Below are positions 21,696 to 31,560 of a stretch of DNA of 64,000 bases, piece by piece. The stretch is from contig NC_080171.1 of the NCBI RefSeq assembly GCF_950295315.1, forward strand, positions 118,739,747-118,803,746, written 5' to 3'. The translations under genes and the position numbers were made by a program. This DNA comes from Erinaceus europaeus. Its lineage: Eukaryota; Chordata; Mammalia; Eulipotyphla; Erinaceidae. Position 1 is the stretch's first letter; every line of letters begins with the position of its first letter. The notes under the pieces were generated by a model. The model was not told the DNA's origin. It ran no database searches and saw nothing but the letters and a program-made list of their open reading frames with translations.

Positions 21696-21960
21696 GGGGG
21701 GTCAGGCGGTGGCTCAGCGGGTTAAGCGCACGTGGCGCAAATCGCCAGGACCGGCGTAAGGATCCCAGTTCGAGCCCCCGGCTCCCCACCTGCAGGGGAG
21801 TCGCTTCACAGGCGTTGAAGCAGGTCTGCAGGTGTCTGTCTTTCTCTCCCCCTCCCTGTCTTCCCCTCCTGTCTCCATTTCTCTCTGTCCTATCCAACAA
21901 CAACATTAATAACCACAACAATGTTAAACAACAAGGGCAACAAAAAGGAAAATAAATATT
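21696..21960 (+). mobile_element. Family A SINE, second of the pair, 13 bases from NDUFV2 exon 2
   Basis: GGGGTCAGGCGGTGGCTCAG to GGGCAACAAAAAGGAAAATA. It ends at the outer target duplication 21961-21970, which contains donor positions +4 to +13 of the NDUFV2 exon 2 splice site on the minus strand. Confidence 0.9.
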
Positions 21961-21973
21961 AAAAAATACTTAC

Positions 21974-22039
21974 TACAAACAAGGCTCCTCCAGCTCCATT
22001 TTGTACGACTGTCTTATGCAAATTCCTTGTATGTTTTCC
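21974..22039 (-). CDS. NDUFV2: NDUFV2 exon 2 (presequence end, mature N-terminus)
   Basis: Acceptor AACATTTTAG, then GGAAAACATACAAGG..., ending TTTGTA before donor GTAAGT (21973-21968). Encodes GKHTRNLHKTVVQNGAGGAL FV (residues 21-42). This is the end of the mitochondrial targeting peptide, rich in basic residues; the human mature protein begins at the equivalent of GAGGALF. The donor is a full consensus match although its +4 to +13 bases form one side of a SINE target duplication. Confidence 0.97.
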
Positions 22040-22149
22040 CTAAAATGTTAGGAAAATGTAAAGATTCATAATTAAAACAAGGGAATCAACTCCATTAAAA
22101 AAAAAAAAAGCAGAAGACCTCAAGATATATGGTCAAATACATTACAATC

Positions 22150-22455
22150 TAGCATTTCTCTCTCAGGAGGAAAATGAACACAGAAATCCAGACCTGGGTT
22201 AATTAACTTGTCTGAGGTTGCATAGAAAAGTCAGTGAAGGTTCAAAGTTTCAAGGTTCCTGCCCACAGGAGTCCATGAAAGACGAAAAGAGAAATCTATC
22301 CTTTACATGAGGAAGAAGTAAATTTCAATTGTATGTAAACCAACCCCTACCCAAAAAAAAAAAAAACAAGTGTATGGAAGAGCCAGGATCCGAATCCAGC
22401 TTTCCTGAGTTTAGAATTCTTTCTACTCTACTCCGCACGCAATGGATTAATAAAC
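22150..22455 (-). mobile_element. MIR-like fragments
   Basis: TTAATTAACTTGTCTGAGGT then GCATAGAAAAGTCAGTGAAG, and after an A-rich interruption AGAGCCAGGATCCGAATCCA. Both blocks follow the reversed MIR order. Confidence 0.5.
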
Positions 22456-22668
22456 CATTGAGTCACTGCTTTCTACTTCGGCCCGAATCAGGCTGGCTGT
22501 CAGCTTTCATCTAACACGGACCTCCATAACGCCGTCCTTATGTACCAATGAATCATACTCCTACACAAATGAGTTGACTGCGCTTCTGTTTTTTACTTAG
22601 TTAATAAACTCCAGTCAAAAAAGGAGTTTCAGAGTTACTTGTAATGCTATGCAGACTGCAAATGCTCA

Positions 22669-22699
22669 ATTGTTTGGGAAGAAATCTCCTTGCTATCAG

Positions 22700-22738
<39 letters not shown>

Positions 22739-22764
22739 TGTTTGGGAAGAAATCTCCTTGCTAT
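22669..22764 (+). repeat. Tandem duplication around a (CT)n tract
   Basis: A 28-base unit beginning ATTGTTTGGGAAGAAATC occurs at 22669-22696 and again at 22737-22764, separated by (CT)n at 22701-22736. The second copy is followed by a shorter (CT)n. A local tandem duplication of about 68 bases with slippage fits. Confidence 0.9.
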
Positions 22765-22997
22765 AGGGGTGTCTCTCTCTCTCGCATTTCATTTTTCTTT
22801 GTCCTGCTTTCTTCCCCACTCCCTGAATAGTAACTCAAGTATTGTTAAAAAAAAAATCCTATGATCAATTCAGTGAAGGAAAACTGAAGTAACAGCAATT
22901 ATATAACCTGACCACATATTTACTCAGTATTAGCTTTACCCGAGGTCCAACTAACACTCAGTGGAGGAAGCAGGCCATATAAAAAAAGGTTTACTAA

Positions 22998-23000
22998 GAG

Positions 23001-23047
<47 letters not shown>
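22998..23047 (+). repeat. (AC)n microsatellite
   Basis: About 24 AC units in NDUFV2 intron 1. Confidence 0.95.
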
Positions 23048-23049
<2 letters not shown>

Positions 23050-23227
23050 AAAGAGAATGAAGAATGAGACAGGTATAAAACATAGAAGTGAGAAATGTCA
23101 GTATCCGGAGAAGAGGGAACAAACCAACTAAGCAGAGCATAAGGGTGCTTCAAGAATCTGTTTTTATTTTCTTGGGAGGGGGAGGGGTAGGAATACATAG
23201 TGTATTCTAGTCTCACCCCCCCCCCCC

Positions 23228-23478
23228 AGTTGCCACCAGTGTTATTGCTGGGCTCAGCACCTGTAAGAATGAACCCACCATCCCCAGTGGTCATTCCCAC
23301 CCACTTTTTTTTTTTTGCTAGGACAGAGAGAAATTTGAGGGAGAGGGAGAGAGACAGACACCTGCAGTACTGCTTCACCTCTCTTCAAGCTTCCCCTCTG
23401 CAGGTAGGGAGCCAGGGCCTGAACACAGGTCCTTGCATGTAGTAGCGAGTGCTCGACCAGGTGCGCCGCTGCTCCATG
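23228..23478 (-). mobile_element. Family B SINE with 3' extension
   Basis: Starts with the reversed extension (GTTATTGCTGGGCTCAGCAC ... CCCAGTGGTC), then poly(T), body and head CCAGGTGCGCCGCTGCTC. Same sense as NDUFV2. Confidence 0.8.
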
Positions 23479-23596
23479 CTCCTCTTTTATTCAACATCTT
23501 GTCTCCCAGACTGTTTCAGGGTCAGTCTGTGAATTAAATAGTCCAACTGCCAACTAGCACCGTAAGAACAACCATACCATAATCAACTGAAACTGA

Positions 23597-23750
23597 GCTG
23601 GGAGACAGCATAATGGTTATGCAAAAGACTCTCATGCCTGAGGCTCCAAGGTCCCAGGTTCAATCCCCACACCACCATAAGCCAGAGCTTAGCAGTGCTC
23701 TGGTGTCTCTCTTTCTCTCTCTCCTTTAAATAAAGTCCCAGAGATTGGAA
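23597..23750 (+). mobile_element. Family D SINE, full length
   Basis: GCTGGGAGACAGCATAATGG, CATGCCTGAGGCTCCAAGGT, AGCAGTGCTCTGGTGTCTCT. Target duplication AACTGAAACT near 23588 and 23757. Confidence 0.85.
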
Positions 23751-23856
23751 AAAACAAACTGAAACTAAAGCTAAAACTTAAAGAGTATAATTCCTGCCAT
23801 CACTGTACGTGAAGACTTTCTCCTGTTTTTGCGTTTTCCTTCTCCCTAAAGTCCTG

Positions 23857-23950
23857 GCTAGGAGCGTAGCTCAGCTCAGTCATGGCAGAGCATAATAAGC
23901 CTTGCCTTTGTGAGACCACGGGCTTGAGCCCTAGCACCACTTAAAGCAGT
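23857..23950 (+). mobile_element. tRNA-Ala/ID-like SINE fragment
   Basis: GGAGCGTAGCTCAGCTCAGT ... GGCTTGAGCCCTAGCACCAC resembles a tRNA-Ala-type head with a loop insertion. It is not a functional tRNA gene: the arms do not pair properly and there is no terminator. Confidence 0.45.
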
Positions 23951-24082
23951 AAAAATTAAGTGAAGGAACAATCTCGATGTTAATTATAGTAAGCTAGTAA
24001 TTCCTGAAAGAGATAAAAGAATTTTGTAATAGACAGACAGACAGATCAAGGACAGGCTAAGTAGCTGATCTCTTAACTTTTT

Positions 24083-24286
24083 TTAGTTATATTTATTTAT
24101 TGGAAAGAGACAGCCAGAAATTAAAAGGGAAGGGGGTGATAGAGAGGGAGAGAGACAGAGAGACACTTGCAGCCCTGCTTCACCACTCATGAAGCTTTCC
24201 CCCTGCAGGTGGGGACCGGGGGCTCAAACCCTGGCCCTTGCACACTGCAATACGTGCGCTTAACCAGGTGCGCCACCACCCGGCCC
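24083..24286 (-). mobile_element. Family B SINE, full length
   Basis: From ATTTATTTATTGGAAAGAGA to CCAGGTGCGCCACCACCCGG. Confidence 0.88.
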
Positions 24287-24461
24287 CCATCATCCTACTC
24301 TTTTCTATTTATTGGCATTCTACCCACTCTAATAAGGTGATTGCCCTAAGAGGTGAATTCCATCCTAAGTTATTTCTACAGAGTTTCTTGCCGTTACAAG
24401 TTTATCCGTTCTCATCTCTTAACTCCGTGATACGGCTCTTGTAAAAAGCTTCCATCTTTTG

Positions 24462-24575
24462 GGGCTGGGTGGTGGCACACCTGGTTGAGTGCACATGTTA
24501 GTTAGAGACCCTGGTCTCCACCTGCAGGGGAAAGCTTTGCAAATAGTGAAGCAGGGCTGCAGGTGTCCTCTAGCT
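24462..24575 (+). mobile_element. Family B SINE, 5' part of a nested pair
   Basis: Head GGGGCTGGGTGGTGGCACAC to CTCTAGCTCTC. A reverse family A copy (24576-24845) is inserted in its pyrimidine-rich body, and it resumes at 24846 with CTCTACCTCTC, the target duplication. Confidence 0.88.
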
Positions 24576-24845
24576 CTCTTTTTTAAAAAAAATATTCCCT
24601 TTTGTTGCCTTTGTTGTTTTATTATTATAGTTATTGTTGTCATTGTTGGATAAGACAGAGAGAAATGAAGAGAGGAGGGGAAGACAGAGAAGGGGAGAGA
24701 AAGACAGACACCTGCAGACCTGCTTCACCGCCTGTGAAGCGACTCCCCTGCAGGTGGGGAGCGGGAGGCTCGAACTGGGATCCTTATGCCAATCCTTGCA
24801 CTTTGCGCCACCTGCGCTTAACTCGCTGTGCTACCGCCCAACTCC
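24576..24845 (-). mobile_element. Family A SINE nested in a family B SINE
   Basis: Full-length reverse copy ending CTACCGCCCAACTCC. One of three family A copies in NDUFV2 sense orientation. It is younger than the B element that holds it. Confidence 0.9.
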
Positions 24846-24915
24846 CTCTACCTCTCTATCTTCCCTCCCCTCTCAATTTCTGACTGTCTCTATACAATAA
24901 AGATAATAAAAATTT
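24846..24915 (+). mobile_element. Family B SINE, 3' part of the nested pair
   Basis: CTCTACCTCTCTATCTTCCC to ATACAATAAAGATAATAAAA, completing the element begun at 24462. Confidence 0.88.
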
Positions 24916-24919
24916 CTAA

Positions 24920-25750
24920 GCTTCCATTTCTTAACCTAGTGATCCTACTTTCTGAAATTTATCCTAAATAATATAAAAAACAAGGGTAAATGTTTGTATT
25001 TGAATGTTTTCATTAAATGTTATAGCAAAACACAAGCAATCAAAAAGGCCAGCATGAAGCATTTTAAATTAGTGCTGATAATTCCAAGAACTACTATATA
25101 GCTAACAAAATTCTACTCCCTAAAAGTAATGGTATTTGTACTACAGTCATAAGGTTTAAAGAAAGACAAAATGGTACAAACTACCTTCTCAGTTACACTT
25201 AATGAAGACTGTAATGAAAAAGTTGGAAAGCCCTAACAATTACACGACACTTTCAATAATGGGATGAAAAAGATACGAAGTTTGAATTAACAGAGCACTT
25301 AGTGAACGACTTGAATTTGGTTTCACTCTGGAATAAAGAGACATTTACAACTAGAAGAAAAACCAACTTAGCTGGCCTGGACTGATTTGCTAAGTCAGTT
25401 GGGTTTCCCCTTAGAGACTGGCGTTTTCACTAGACTAGGGTCTAGTGTTGATCTCATTAGTCGATTTCTCACTCAACACTGAAATGCCTATACTTAGACG
25501 AATGCCAACTTGATTCAGTTAACTCCAATTGAAAATTTAAAAAAATTTTAAAAAATAAAGAGCAAATTTAATGTATAGTGCAGAAATATGGTTTTTCGTT
25601 TTTGTTTTTTTCTAGCTTGTTCTTGTTTCAAAGTGTTTCTTTCAGAAGGAATGGAGGCTTGCAGTAGGCAAACAATGGCATTATTTTCCTTGGATTCAAG
25701 TGGCTTCATGTTAAGTACTTCGGCTTATCTTTTTCCTATAACTCCTCAAA
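24920..25750. other. Unassigned intron 1 sequence, weak L1M similarity at 24930-25130
   Basis: AGTGATCCTACTTTCTGAAA, then ATTTATCCTAAATAAT and AGCAAAACACAAGCAATCAA, recall old L1 ORF2 text. Nothing else is recognised. Confidence 0.35.
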
Positions 25751-25754
25751 AATC

Positions 25755-25815
25755 TGCTGGGGAGAGCATAACATAGTGGTAGCACAAAGGACTTAAAACA
25801 CAAGAGGGCCGGCCC
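25755..25815 (+). mobile_element. SINE head fragment
   Basis: CTGCTGGGGAGAGCATAACA, TAGTGGTAGCACAAAGGACT looks like a truncated family D relative. Confidence 0.4.
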
Positions 25816-25829
25816 AGTGCTTTGTTAAT

Positions 25830-26400
25830 TTTTTTCTTTCAATCTATAAATAGCTATTATTTCCATCTTACTTTTAAAGAGACAGTAATTTATTTCACAA
25901 CACACAATTAAGTGACACAGATGCATTCTATGATCATCCCTTTTGAATCTGAGTGCTCTGCTTTCTACTGAAGAGGTGGGTGGCAGGGTGGGTATTTGAT
26001 TTCCCTGCTTCCTGGCTGCTTTTCTTCATGCAGAGGAGAGTCACCACAGCAGTGGCGCAGAGCTTCCCTGGTCGTGGCAGCAGGGCTCCGACCTTAGTAG
26101 GCAGAGCAGAGCAGAGCGCTTACTGTGCTACGTGGTCACCTGTCTCTTATAGAGAGTTCTAGCCTTTCAGTTACCATTTCCAATGGCAACGCCTCACAAC
26201 AACAAAACATTTTGATCTGTATGTCCCCACTTGCCAAGAATGGGATTTTTCATGGTTCTTTCCCCCCAAGTTCTTCTGTGGCTCTAGCATTAAAGTATCC
26301 TCTACCTGATATGACCTTTCCGTTCAATTAGATATTTGTGCTACAAAAGACTGTATCTAGCCAGCAAAACTAAGCAAGAGACAAGAAACTATAAAAACAA
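25830..26400. other. Unassigned intron 1 sequence
   Basis: No exon found. 26030-26150 has faint antisense SINE character (GCAGTGGCGCAGAGCTTCCC) but is too diverged to assign. Confidence 0.3.
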
Positions 26401-26408
26401 AATAGAAA

Positions 26409-26667
26409 GGGAGTCCGGCAGTAGCGCAGCGGGTTAAGTGCAGGTTGCACAAAGCGCAAGGACCCGCGTAAGGATCCTGGTTCGAGCCCCCGGCTCCCCA
26501 CCTGCAGGGGAGTCGCTTCACAGGCGGTGAAGCAGGTCTGCAGGTGTCTTTCTCTCCCCCTTTCTGTCTTCCCCTCCTCTCTCCATCCTATCCAACAACA
26601 ACGACAATAATAACTACAACAATAATGACAAAGGCAACAAAAGGGAATAAATAAATATTAGGAAAAA
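26409..26667 (+). mobile_element. Family A SINE
   Basis: Full-length with GGTTCGAGCCCCCGGCTCCC. The flank ACAAAATAGAAA occurs before (about 26397-26408) and after (about 26668-26680). Confidence 0.9.
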
Positions 26668-26680
26668 AACAAAATAGAAA

Positions 26681-26730
26681 AACAACAAGGGCAACAAAAG
26701 GGAAAATAAATAAATATATAAGAAAAATAG
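26681..26730 (+). mobile_element. Short 3' fragment of a second family A SINE
   Basis: Only AACAACAAGGGCAACAAAAG and the A/T tail are present, directly after the target duplication of the preceding copy. Either a severely 5'-truncated insertion or a duplicated tail. Confidence 0.75.
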
Positions 26731-27039
26731 TACCCCAGTTGGAGACAGGTCTAAGGTCAGGTAATAGGTTTGAAATAGGTTTGGTTATGATTACCTTATC
26801 AACCCACATTATTAAAATAAAATGCAGCAAACACTTATTGAGAAACACCTCCTCTGAATGTATCACAGAGTATTTTGAGCGAGCTTTTAGTTTCTTCTAT
26901 GTGTGCTTTTGACATTTGTGAAGAAAGGGTCTTCAAGCTAGCAGTGGGCCAGCTCGGGCAGCTGCCGGTGAGCAGTGGGAAGGGGATAGAGGGGGTACCA
27001 GTGCCGCATTTTCTTTACCAGATGTTTGACTCCAGTGCA

Positions 27040-27170
27040 TGCATAATGATAACTTGCCTAACACTAATCCACACATTTTACAAATGCTGTCACTCACTAC
27101 TCCACACGGCAGCCCTACCATTAAGGTATCACTATCATTCCCGACATGCGGAAACAGTCTCAAAGGGAAA
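27040..27170 (-). mobile_element. MIR-family fragment
   Basis: ACACATTTTACAAATGCTGT, GGCAGCCCTACCATTAAGGT, CATGCGGAAACAG follows the reversed MIR 3' half. Confidence 0.45.
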
Positions 27171-27334
27171 AGGGGGGGCGGGGTGGGGAGTGGGAGAAGA
27201 AAAGGAATTCCCTAGAGATAACAGCTATACAAATGAAAAGCCACATACATCCTTGAATGCACCTAGATCACTACAGTGTAAGTTTTGAACTATTTTTAAA
27301 TACACAAAGGAAGAGTCTTAAAAATTATCTCCAT

Positions 27335-27728
27335 AGTCAACAATTTGTTTGGCTTTGTATGTTAACTCTCTTTTCAGCCACCAGGTTCCAGATGCCAGCA
27401 GGATGCCAACCAGACTTCCCTGGACAGATGACCCCACCAATGTGTCCTGGAGCTCCACTTCCCCAGAGCCCTTCCCACTAGGAAAAAAGAGAGACAGACT
27501 GGGAGTATGGATTGACCAGTCAACGCCCATGTTCAGCAGGGAAGCAATTACAGAAGCCAGACCTTCTACCTTCTACACCCAACAATGACTTTGGGTTCAT
27601 ACTCTCAGAGAGTTAAAGAATAATAAAGCTATCAAGGGAGGGGATGGGATACGGAGTCCTGGTGGTGGGAATTGTGTGGAGTTGTACCCCTCTTATCCTA
27701 TGGTTTTGTCAGTGTTTCTTTTTTACAG
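27335..27728 (+). mobile_element. L1 3' UTR, 5'-truncated
   Basis: From CAACAATTTGTTTGGCTTTG to TCCTATGGTTTTGTCAGTGT. About 85% similar by eye to 33112-33510. Non-coding, with a G-rich segment (GGGAGGGGATGGG) typical of L1 3'UTRs. The ATG-led ORFs here are artefacts. Confidence 0.75.
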
Positions 27729-27734
27729 TACCTG

Positions 27735-28190
27735 AATTATAAAATTTGACTAAAGTTCACATTATATTTACAGCCCAAATATTAAGTACTATAGATCAAT
27801 ATAACCTGATTAATGGCAACATTATTATTTTCAGCAATCTTGCCCATAAATTAAAAGCACTTGAGACAGATAATCTAATGTGGATACAAACAGACTTTGC
27901 TCTGAGGACGAGTGCACTTGGCGGAGACAAAAGTGGAGCACCACTTTAATCAGTAGCCCTACGTTTAGTCTCACCTGCACCAGTGACTGAAAATTCGCTG
28001 TGTCTCTCTGCACACAGGCCTGCTCTCTTCCATAACAGCAGTGCCTATCTTTAACAGCTAGTTATAGAAGCTTGAGTGTTTGGCCTAGTATCATTATACA
28101 AGTATTCAGTACTAATCACTATTATTGTGGCTACTGGAATTTTAACTGACACTAGAGTTTCTCATTATCTTTTCTTCTTGTGAATAGGTG
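27735..28190. other. Unassigned intron 1 sequence
   Basis: No recognisable exon or repeat. Confidence 0.4.
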
Positions 28191-28233
28191 GTACAAAGGG
28201 TGAAAGGAAGAAAGAGAGAAAGAGAGAAAGGAA

Positions 28234-28300
28234 GCAAAGCAAAGCAAAGCAAAGCAAAGCAAAGCAAAGCAAAGCAAAGCAAAGCAAAGCAAAGCAAAGC
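28234..28300 (+). repeat. (GCAAA)n pentanucleotide microsatellite
   Basis: About 13 perfect AAAGC units, preceded by an A/G-rich tract from 28201. It directly precedes a family B SINE. Confidence 0.97.
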
Positions 28301-28304
28301 AGAG

Positions 28305-28562
28305 CAGTGGGGGCTAGCATGCTACCATGCACAGAGCTGGGCTCAAGCCCCTGCAGCCTACCTACAGGGGGGAAGCTTAATGGGCACTGAAGGAAGTCCC
28401 AGGTGTCTGTCTGTCTTCCTTGCTACCTCCTCCTCCCCTCTCAATTGCTCTCTGTCCTGTCAAAAATAGAAAAAGAAAAAAAAAGAAAAAAGTGGCTGCG
28501 GGGAGCAGTGGATTCATAGCGCCAGCACCAAGCCCCAGTGATAATAACCCAGGTGGCAATAA
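28305..28562 (+). mobile_element. Family B SINE with 3' extension
   Basis: Diverged head, ACCTACAGGGGGGAAGCTTA body, and the extension GGGGAGCAGTGGATTCATAG ... CACCAAGCCCCAGTGATAAT. Confidence 0.8.
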
Positions 28563-28837
28563 ATGAAAGCGAACTGTCTGAAACTCCAGCTTAAGAAAAG
28601 GCTATACAGTGGACCTAAACAATATCAAAATCGGAGACGCTAAACAATGAAGAGTCGAGATCGTAAACCTTCTCCAAAGGTTTAGATGATCTTCAGAGCT
28701 GTCGGCCTGAGAAATATACTGGTAAAACTTGAGCTTTTTTAAGTTAAAAAATTCAAATAAACATAAATGCTTTACAGATTTAAAACCTGCCTTACTAGTT
28801 CTAGTGACTAAAACTCAGACCTTTGTTTTTAAATTTA

Positions 28838-28955
28838 ATAAGCCAGGCAAGAACATGCATGTGGTCTGGGTTCCAGTCCAGCAACAGGGTGCTACAGCGG
28901 CACTGTGGTGGCTTCTCTCTCTGAAGGACAAAGTTGGCCCGGACAGGTGAATAAT
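28838..28955 (+). mobile_element. Family E SINE, diverged
   Basis: GGGTTCCAGTCCAGCAACAG, GGCACTGTGGTGGCTTCTCT, and GTTGGCCCGGACAGGTGAAT for the family end. Confidence 0.5.
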
Positions 28956-29379
28956 AAGTGTTACTGGCAATACCAAAACCTGATACCACAAGCCGGGAGG
29001 AGCCCAACCATCTGTTTTTTTTAAAGCATTTGTGATTATTTTGACGAGCTTGGGAATTATGTACTTAGGATAGATAGTATCTATATCCTGATTCAATGTA
29101 TGGATTTCATAAATGCTATTCAAAATGTTAATGACTATAAAAACAAACTTTACCCCTCAGTGTGTTTGGAAGTATTGAGGGCTAGATATCGAGGAATGTT
29201 TGCTCAGTGACAGTAAGAAACCTTTTTCTCCAACCCTCAGAATGTTAGGCTAATGCCCCACATACCACAAACATAGCCTGGCATTATTTATCTTTGTTAA
29301 CCCAACTTTCAACTTGTTTTTCCTGCCATTCTGCTTTCCTGCAACTATCCCTAGTTAAAACTCATCTCACTTCTTAGAT

Positions 29380-29690
29380 AAATGTAGCAGCCTTCTAACT
29401 GGTTCCCTGCCTCCAACTTCCCACATCTGTGGAGATTCAGTCCTAAAACTGCAAAGGGAGAAGGAGCAGCTGTGGAGTGAATGAACCTGACGCTAGTACT
29501 AACCTACTTTACAGCATTCCCTAGTTATGGGAAACTCTGAAATGCACGGTATCCATGCCGACCTGGCCATGTCACGCTCCACACTGTGAACACCGCCTCT
29601 TTTCTCTAGGGAAAGTAAAGTCACCTCCCTAGCCTCTGTTCACACCGGCACATCCTTCCATTAACTATGGCACCTATCAAGTTTAAACAT
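29380..29690 (+). mobile_element. L2-like fragment
   Basis: GCAGCCTTCTAACTGGTTCC then CTGCCTCCAACTTCC, and ACCTGGCCATGTCACGCTCC, follow the order of the L2 3' region. Ancient and diverged. Confidence 0.5.
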
Positions 29691-29761
29691 TTGCAGTACA
29701 TATCAATTCCCCTCAGAAAATGTAAGCTACTTCAGAAAGATTAGGTTTTAAAAAAGCCCTG

Positions 29762-30022
29762 GGAGTCGGGCGGTAGCACAGCGAGTTAAGCACACGTGGC
29801 GCAAATAAGTAACCCAGTTCGAGCCCCCGGCTCCCCACCTGCAGGAGGGTCGCTTCACAAGCAGTGAAGCAGGTCTGCAGGTGTCTGTCTTTCTCTCCCC
29901 CTCTCGTCTTCCCCTCCTCTCTCCATTTCTGTCCTAGCCAACAACGACGACACCAACAATAACAACTACAGCAATAAAACAAGGGCAACAAAAAGGAATA
30001 AAAAAATAACTATAAAAAAAAA
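29762..30022 (+). mobile_element. Family A SINE 1 of a three-copy cluster
   Basis: Flanked by AAAAAAGCCCTG on the left (ends about 29761) and AAAAAAGCCCTGCAG on the right (about 30023-30038). Full body and tail. Confidence 0.9.
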
Positions 30023-30038
30023 AAAAAAAAGCCCTGCA

Positions 30039-30257
30039 GGGAGTCGGGCGGTAGCGCAGCGGGTTAAGTGCACGTGGCACAAAGCGCAGGGACGGGTGTA
30101 AGGATCCCGGTTGGAGCCCCCGGCTCCCCACCTGCAGGGGAGTCGCTTGATGAAGCAGGCCTGCAGGTGTCTCTTTCTCTCCCCCCCTGTCTTCTCTTTT
30201 CTCCATTTCTCTCTCTCCTATCCAACAACAATAACTACAACAATAAAGCAACAAAAA
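30039..30257 (+). mobile_element. Family A SINE 2 of the cluster, 5' part
   Basis: GGGAGTCGGGCGGTAGCGCA to CAATAAAGCAACAAAAAG, lacking the usual GGTGAAG-flanking CACAGGC. SINE 3 interrupts its tail; the rest is at 30523-30573. Confidence 0.9.
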
Positions 30258-30522
30258 GCGGGAGTCGGGCTGTAGCTCAGCGGGTTAAGCGCAGGTGGCA
30301 AAACACAAGGACCGGCATAAGGATCCCGGTTCGAACCCCGGCTCCCCACCCGCAGGAGAGTCGCTTCACAGGCGGTGAAGCAGGTCTGCAGGTGTCTGTC
30401 TTTCTCTCCTCCTCTCTGTCTTCCCCATCTCTCTCCATTTCTCTCTGTCCTATCCAACAACGACTACAACAATAAAACAACAAGGGCAACAAAAGGGAAT
30501 AAATAAAATAAATATTTTTTTA
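30258..30522 (+). mobile_element. Family A SINE 3, nested in SINE 2
   Basis: Full-length copy flanked by the duplication AAAGCAACAAAAAG (about 30244-30257 and 30524-30537), which lies inside the SINE 2 tail. Confidence 0.9.
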
Positions 30523-30573
30523 AAAAGCAACAAAAAGGAATAAATAATAAAAATCTTAAAAAAAAAAAAAAAA
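30523..30573 (+). mobile_element. Tail of SINE 2 after the nested copy
   Basis: AGCAACAAAAAGGAATAAAT then poly(A), followed by GCCCTGCAGAAC, the third occurrence of the target-site sequence. Confidence 0.85.
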
Positions 30574-30589
30574 AAAGCCCTGCAGAACT

Positions 30590-31070
30590 TAAAAAACAAG
30601 CCTACGTCAGGACCTTACTACTGTGTGATCTTTGACATACATTCAGGAATCTTCAGATTATTCACCGAAAAATAGAATACCTAGCAAAGTATTCCACACA
30701 TAAGGCCACTAGCCCTTTGCTCCAGAAAGAAAAAGCAAAAGGTGTTTACATATGCCTTCACTGTTTGCTGAGTGAAAGAGATTCACTACAAGTTTCCTAC
30801 AAATTTCTTATCACAAGCTTCCTGACTTTACTTAGAAAGTATTCAGTCCAGTCTTCTCACTGAATAACCAACCTGGTATGATCAGTGAACCTAGCTTATC
30901 ACTGGCTTGGTCTACCAGTGTCCAAAGAAGAGAAGCTCAACTAAGTACCTATGTTTTCAGTCAAGACTGAGTTTATATCTCTACTACAAAGATCTGAATT
31001 TGTAGTGTGCAGTAGTGACACTGAAGCTCACTGGGTAAACTTCAAAGCTTGTTCATTTTCTTTCCTGTAA
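30590..31070. other. Unassigned intron 1 sequence
   Basis: No recognisable exon or repeat. Confidence 0.4.
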
Positions 31071-31079
31071 ATTGTTTTG

Positions 31080-31205
31080 GCTATGGCAGGCAGATTAATG
31101 GTCCCTCAAAGGTCATCACAACCTAACCCTAGGAAGTTATGACTAGGTTAATGGACACTGACAAGAAAACTAAAGTTGCTGCTAGAATTAAGGCTGTGTG
31201 CCAGG
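31080..31205 (+). mobile_element. Ancient MaLR/LTR-like fragment, left part
   Basis: TATGGCAGGCAGATTAATGG ... ACAACCTAACCCTAGGAAGT matches the common old LTR pattern (taatggccccccaaagatg ... cctaatccc). A family E SINE interrupts it; the likely continuation is at 31400-31555. Confidence 0.4.
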
Positions 31206-31392
31206 AGCTGGGGAGAAAGAGCTCACTACGTAGGGTGCGTGCCTACACGCGTGCCCAGCTCAGGCTCAACACCGGGCACCACATGGGAGATGCCATGTGG
31301 CATCAGAGACGGTGGTGTTGCTCCCTTTCTCTCCGTTTCTCTGAGTCAAACAGTGGCCCAGGCACAGTGAAATCATGTGTGCAGTAGGACCT
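31206..31392 (+). mobile_element. Family E SINE
   Basis: GAGCTGGGGAGAAAGAGCTC, GGCTCAACACCGGGCACCAC, then ATGGGAGATG and GGCACAGTGAAATCATGTGT. Confidence 0.65.
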
Positions 31393-31560
31393 GGCTCTGC
31401 CCAAGGGGGGTAAAGTCAGTAGACCATAAAACAGGGAGACTGCTTGGAGAAGCAGGCCTGAGGTAATCATAAGGGCACTTAAAATGTGTTAGAGGAGGCA
31501 GAGACATGACGGAAGCAAGGTCAGAGTGACACAAGAGCTACCCTACCCATCCGGGTTAAT

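Noticed and set aside
23857..23950. tRNA-Ala gene
   Set aside because: GTAGCTCAG and GCTTGAGCCC are suggestive but the stems do not pair over full length and there is no T-run terminator.
27349..27588. ORF with text repeated at 33104-33364
   Set aside because: Both lie in the L1 3'UTR, which is non-coding; the similarity reflects the repeat.
30218..30475. Recurring ORFs with the text LDRTERNGERRGRQRGGEKDRHLQ or similar
   Set aside because: They appear at dozens of places and are translations of the family A SINE body, not a protein family.
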